DNA of 8,069 bases from Bacteroides sp. 43_108 (lineage in GTDB: Bacteria > Bacteroidota > Bacteroidia > Bacteroidales > Bacteroidaceae): assembly GCA_001915545.1 (NCBI GenBank), contig MNQS01000170.1:1-8069 (forward strand), written 5' to 3'. The position numbers and the translations under genes were made by a program. The notes below the pieces were generated by a model. The model was given only the letters and a program-made list of their open reading frames with translations, searched no databases and was not told the DNA's origin. This document shows, piece after piece, positions 6,008 to 8,069 of the stretch (position 1 is the stretch's first letter; every line of letters starts with the position of its first letter).

Positions 6008-6071
6008 AAAAAAAGGAGTTCCGCTGAACTCCAACCTTTGTTAACCTTAAATCTAATACTATGAAAAACAC
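6008..6071 (-). ncRNA. Putative small RNA, copy 2
   Basis: The architecture equals copy 1: TACCTTTG -7 box (6076-6083), predicted start near 6069-6072, identical body, then terminator GGAGTTC/GAACTCC (6015-6021 with 6026-6032) and seven Us (6008-6014). A TTGG lies 18 bp upstream of the -7 box, a partial -33 match. A separate SulP terminator (6144-6195) lies between this copy and the gene before it, which favours independent transcription over processing from the SulP mRNA. The function is unknown. Confidence 0.62.
6015..6032 (-). terminator. Terminator of small RNA copy 2
   Basis: The 7-bp perfect stem, 4-base loop and following seven Us (6008-6014, minus strand) are identical to copy 1. The T-run lies on the leftward side only, so it does not serve the rightward HhH/barrel gene. 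Confidence 0.85.
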
Positions 6072-6075
6072 AGTA

Positions 6076-6083
6076 CAAAGGTA
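6076..6083 (-). promoter_or_regulatory. -7 box of small RNA copy 2
   Basis: TACCTTTG on the minus strand is an exact TAnnTTTG match and is kept between the copies while neighbouring bases have changed. TTGG sits 18 bp upstream in place of the TTTG -33 box. Confidence 0.6.
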
Positions 6084-6143
6084 CGGAATTCTGGAAATAA
6101 TCCAAGTAATCGACCTAAAATATACTGTTTTATAACATGATTT

Positions 6144-6195
6144 AAAGAAAACTCCTGTTTTGTTAAACCCTATTTGGATTTTAACAGAACAGGAG
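6144..6195 (-). terminator. Intrinsic terminator of the SulP gene
   Basis: Arms 6152-6167 and 6180-6195 form a 16-bp stem with one internal mismatch and a 12-base loop. Read leftward, the stem is followed by TTTTCTTT (6144-6151). The hairpin begins 17 bp after the SulP stop. Read rightward it is followed by a weaker T-rich stretch, so it may also catch transcripts from the HhH/barrel gene. Confidence 0.8.
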
Positions 6196-6211
6196 CTATT
6201 CTTTTAACCTT

Positions 6212-7906
6212 TTATTTCGCGTTTATTTCTGCGATTTCTCGAGTGGCTACTTCCAGGGCTTCGTTGATATTGCTACAGATATTTTCTTCTCCTAGCAATT
6301 CGTAGAATCCTGATTTTTCCAGTACCTTATGTACTTTTTCGTTGACTCCCGACAGAATGATGTGGATGTTCTCCTTTTGTGACATCTCACACAGGGTGGT
6401 AAGGTTGTGGATACCTGTAGAGTCAATAAAAGGAACTTTTCGCATACGGATGATACGGATTTTCGGACGGTCGCCCAAACGAGACATGATTTCTTCAAAT
6501 TTGGTAGCAATACCGAAGAAATACGGACCGTTGATTTCATACACTTCTACACCTTGTGGAATCATTAAGTGTTCTTCGTGTACTTCCAAATCAGATTCGT
6601 TGTTCGGATCGATTTCGTCGGTAATTACAGAAATCTTGGTGGTTTCCATTACACGTTTCATGAACAATACGCAGGCAATTACCAATCCTACTTCAATGGC
6701 TACGGTCAAGTCGAAGATAACGGTCAGGAAGAAAGTGATAAGCAGGACTGCCACATCCGATTTGGGGTTTTTCAACAATCCTTTGAACACTCTCCATCCA
6801 CTCATGTTATAGGAAACGATAACCAGTACACCAGCCAGACAGGCCATCGGAATATATTGTGCCAACGGCATCAGGAAAAGTAAGATAAGTAATAACACCA
6901 CTGCATGTACAATACCGGCCACAGGTGATTTTCCACCGTTGTTAATATTTGTCATGGTACGGGCGATAGCTCCGGTAGCAGGAATACCTCCGAATATAGG
7001 TGATACGAAGTTAGCAATACCTTGTGCGATAAGTTCTGTATTTGAGTCATGGCGGTCACCTATAACACCGTCGGCTACTGCAGCAGAGAGCAAAGATTCA
7101 ATGGCTCCCAATACGGCAATAGTAATGGCTACAGGAAACAGATTTTTAATAGCTTCCCAGTCAAGTGCCGGAACGGCTGCTTCTGGAAGCTGCGCTTTGA
7201 TGCTGAAACGGTCGCCTATGGTATCGATACAAGTAATTCCTCCATACAATTTCAGGCAGTAAACTCCTACAGTTACCAGAATGATGGCTACCAGAGAGCC
7301 TGGAACTTTTTTAGAGAACTTGGGAGTAATGGCAATGATGAATACACTGACTACACTGACAATGACATTCCACCAGTTTACCGTATCGAAGTGATGGAAA
7401 TAAAGAATCCATTTTCCGATAAAATCACCCGGCACTTTTTCACCTTTAAAATCAAGTCCGAAAATATCGGCAATCTGGGTAGTAAAGATGGTGACGGCAA
7501 TACCACTGGTAAAACCAATGATAATAGGATAAGGAATAAATTTGATAACGGTTCCCAACTTGAATATACCTAATAATATAAGGAGCACACCGGCCATCAT
7601 GGTAGCAACCATCAGTCCGTCGATACCATATTCCTGAATGATACCGTAGATAATTACGATAAACGCTCCGGTCGGTCCGCCTATCTGTACTTTACTTCCA
7701 CCTAAAAAAGAAATGATAAAGCCGGCTACAATGGCGGTAATGATACCTTTTTCCGGACTTACTCCAGAGGCTATACCAAAGGCAATGGCCAGAGGCAAAG
7801 CTACAATTCCCACAATAATACCTGCCATCAGGTCGGTCATAAAGTCGGCCTTGGTGTAAGTTTTCATCATTGTGAAAAGTTTTGGTCTAAATTCTAATCC
7901 TTTCAT
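6212..7906 (-). CDS. SulP-family (SLC26-like) anion transporter with STAS domain
   Basis: The 564-residue protein is an inner-membrane anion transporter of normal length for the family. About 14 hydrophobic segments lie between residues 25 and 415. They include the signatures DLMAGIIVGIVALPLAIAFG (25-44), IGGPTGAF (75-82), LGAIESLLSAAVADG (266-280, with acidic Glu270 near the expected substrate site) and GGIPATGAIARTMTN (306-320). A cytoplasmic STAS domain occupies about 452-560, with FIDSTGIHNL (493-502). Ser496 is the position phosphorylated in some STAS proteins. The substrate cannot be told from sequence: sulfate, bicarbonate and dicarboxylates are all known in the family. No sulfate-assimilation gene or carbonic anhydrase is adjacent. 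The start at 7906 is supported by the promoter 36 bp upstream; Met13 and Met14 are possible alternatives. The gene is monocistronic. Confidence 0.94.
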   Translation of the reverse strand: MKGLEFRPKLFTMMKTYTKADFMTDLMAGIIVGIVALPLAIAFGIASGVSPEKGIITAIVAGFIISFLGGSKVQIGGPTGAFIVIIYGIIQEYGIDGLMVATMMAGVLLILLGIFKLGTVIKFIPYPIIIGFTSGIAVTIFTTQIADIFGLDFKGEKVPGDFIGKWILYFHHFDTVNWWNVIVSVVSVFIIAITPKFSKKVPGSLVAIILVTVGVYCLKLYGGITCIDTIGDRFSIKAQLPEAAVPALDWEAIKNLFPVAITIAVLGAIESLLSAAVADGVIGDRHDSNTELIAQGIANFVSPIFGGIPATGAIARTMTNINNGGKSPVAGIVHAVVLLLILLFLMPLAQYIPMACLAGVLVIVSYNMSGWRVFKGLLKNPKSDVAVLLITFFLTVIFDLTVAIEVGLVIACVLFMKRVMETTKISVITDEIDPNNESDLEVHEEHLMIPQGVEVYEINGPYFFGIATKFEEIMSRLGDRPKIRIIRMRKVPFIDSTGIHNLTTLCEMSQKENIHIILSGVNEKVHKVLEKSGFYELLGEENICSNINEALEVATREIAEINAK

Positions 7907-7941
7907 CTATCTTAAAAGTGTTACTAATTTAAAAAGAAGCA

Positions 7942-7949
7942 CAAAAGTA
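7942..7949 (-). promoter_or_regulatory. -7 box of the SulP gene
   Basis: TACTTTTG on the minus strand fits TAnnTTTG and lies 36 bp before the ATG, giving a leader of about 30 nt. ATTG is found 22 bp upstream, a partial -33 match. The leader contains no Shine-Dalgarno. Confidence 0.6.
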
Positions 7950-7979
7950 TATATTTTCTCGAATTCAGACGCAATACTT

Positions 7980-7995
7980 CGGTAAATTTTTACCG
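7980..7995. promoter_or_regulatory. Dyad CGGTAAA-2-TTTACCG upstream of the SulP promoter
   Basis: A perfect 7-bp inverted repeat with a 2-bp spacer lies just upstream of the -33 region of the SulP promoter, a usual place for an activator site. A second, imperfect dyad (GAATCGG 8016-8022 with CCGGTTC 8029-8035) lies 20 bp further. Neither is followed by a T-run, so they are unlikely to be terminators. The regulator is not identifiable. Confidence 0.4.
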
Positions 7996-8069
7996 ATAAA
8001 TTAAAATTAAACATAGAATCGGCATAATCCGGTTCAAAATTATATTCAAGAGATCATTGAAATACTGTC

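Larger units (their letters stand above)
6005..6087 (-). repeat. Direct repeat copy 2 (83 bp)
   Basis: This segment aligns without gaps to 1041-1123 at an offset of 4,964 bp and in the same orientation. Sixty-seven bases are identical (6005-6071), then three of four differ (6072-6075), then 12 are identical. The segment starts 17 bp after the HhH/barrel stop codon and is transcribed towards that gene's 3' end. Confidence 0.95.

Noticed and set aside
6342..7573. Long rightward frames opposite the SulP gene (also those opposite nadA and DUF4294)
   Set aside because: They lie antisense to strongly supported genes, have no promoter or homology signal, and are expected shadows of codon bias.

Overview
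The window looks like core chromosome of a gut Bacteroidales bacterium, most likely Bacteroides or Phocaeicola. This rests on several signs. Promoters fit the Bacteroides form (TTTG, 19-21 bp, TAnnTTTG) and start codons lack Shine-Dalgarno sequences. The tRNA gene does not encode CCA. The proteins are typical of the phylum: a PepSY-like periplasmic protein, a DUF4294 protein, and a helix-hairpin-helix protein with an outer-membrane barrel. No insertion sequence, phage gene, CRISPR array or defence gene was seen.

Layout. Positions 1-125 are a structured leader in front of a small exported PepSY-like protein (126-428, +), which ends at a strong terminator. A tRNA-Asp gene (542-615, -) follows, with its own promoter and terminator. 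Positions 616-1216 hold no protein gene. They contain four GAAAC-type motifs spaced exactly 22 bp apart and the first copy of a small-RNA-like element. Then come nadA (1217-2209, -), a divergent regulatory gap, a TrmH/SpoU RNA methyltransferase (2661-3206, +), a convergent DUF4294 protein (3260-3865, -) and a divergent 680-residue HhH/barrel protein (3946-5988, +). The second copy of the small-RNA-like element lies at about 6008-6071. A SulP-family anion transporter (6212-7906, -) with its promoter and a nearby dyad closes the window.

The genes look like independent single-gene units rather than one pathway: NAD biosynthesis, RNA methylation, anion transport and envelope proteins of unknown role.

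The most interesting signal is a pair of direct repeats 4,964 bp apart. On the minus strand each reads as a Bacteroides -7 box, a transcript of about 64 nt and an intrinsic terminator. Sixty-seven bases, covering the whole predicted transcript, are identical. Three of the next four bases, between the predicted start and the -7 box, differ. This looks like a duplicated, possibly multi-copy, small RNA. Both copies sit about 100-130 bp downstream of a leftward gene.
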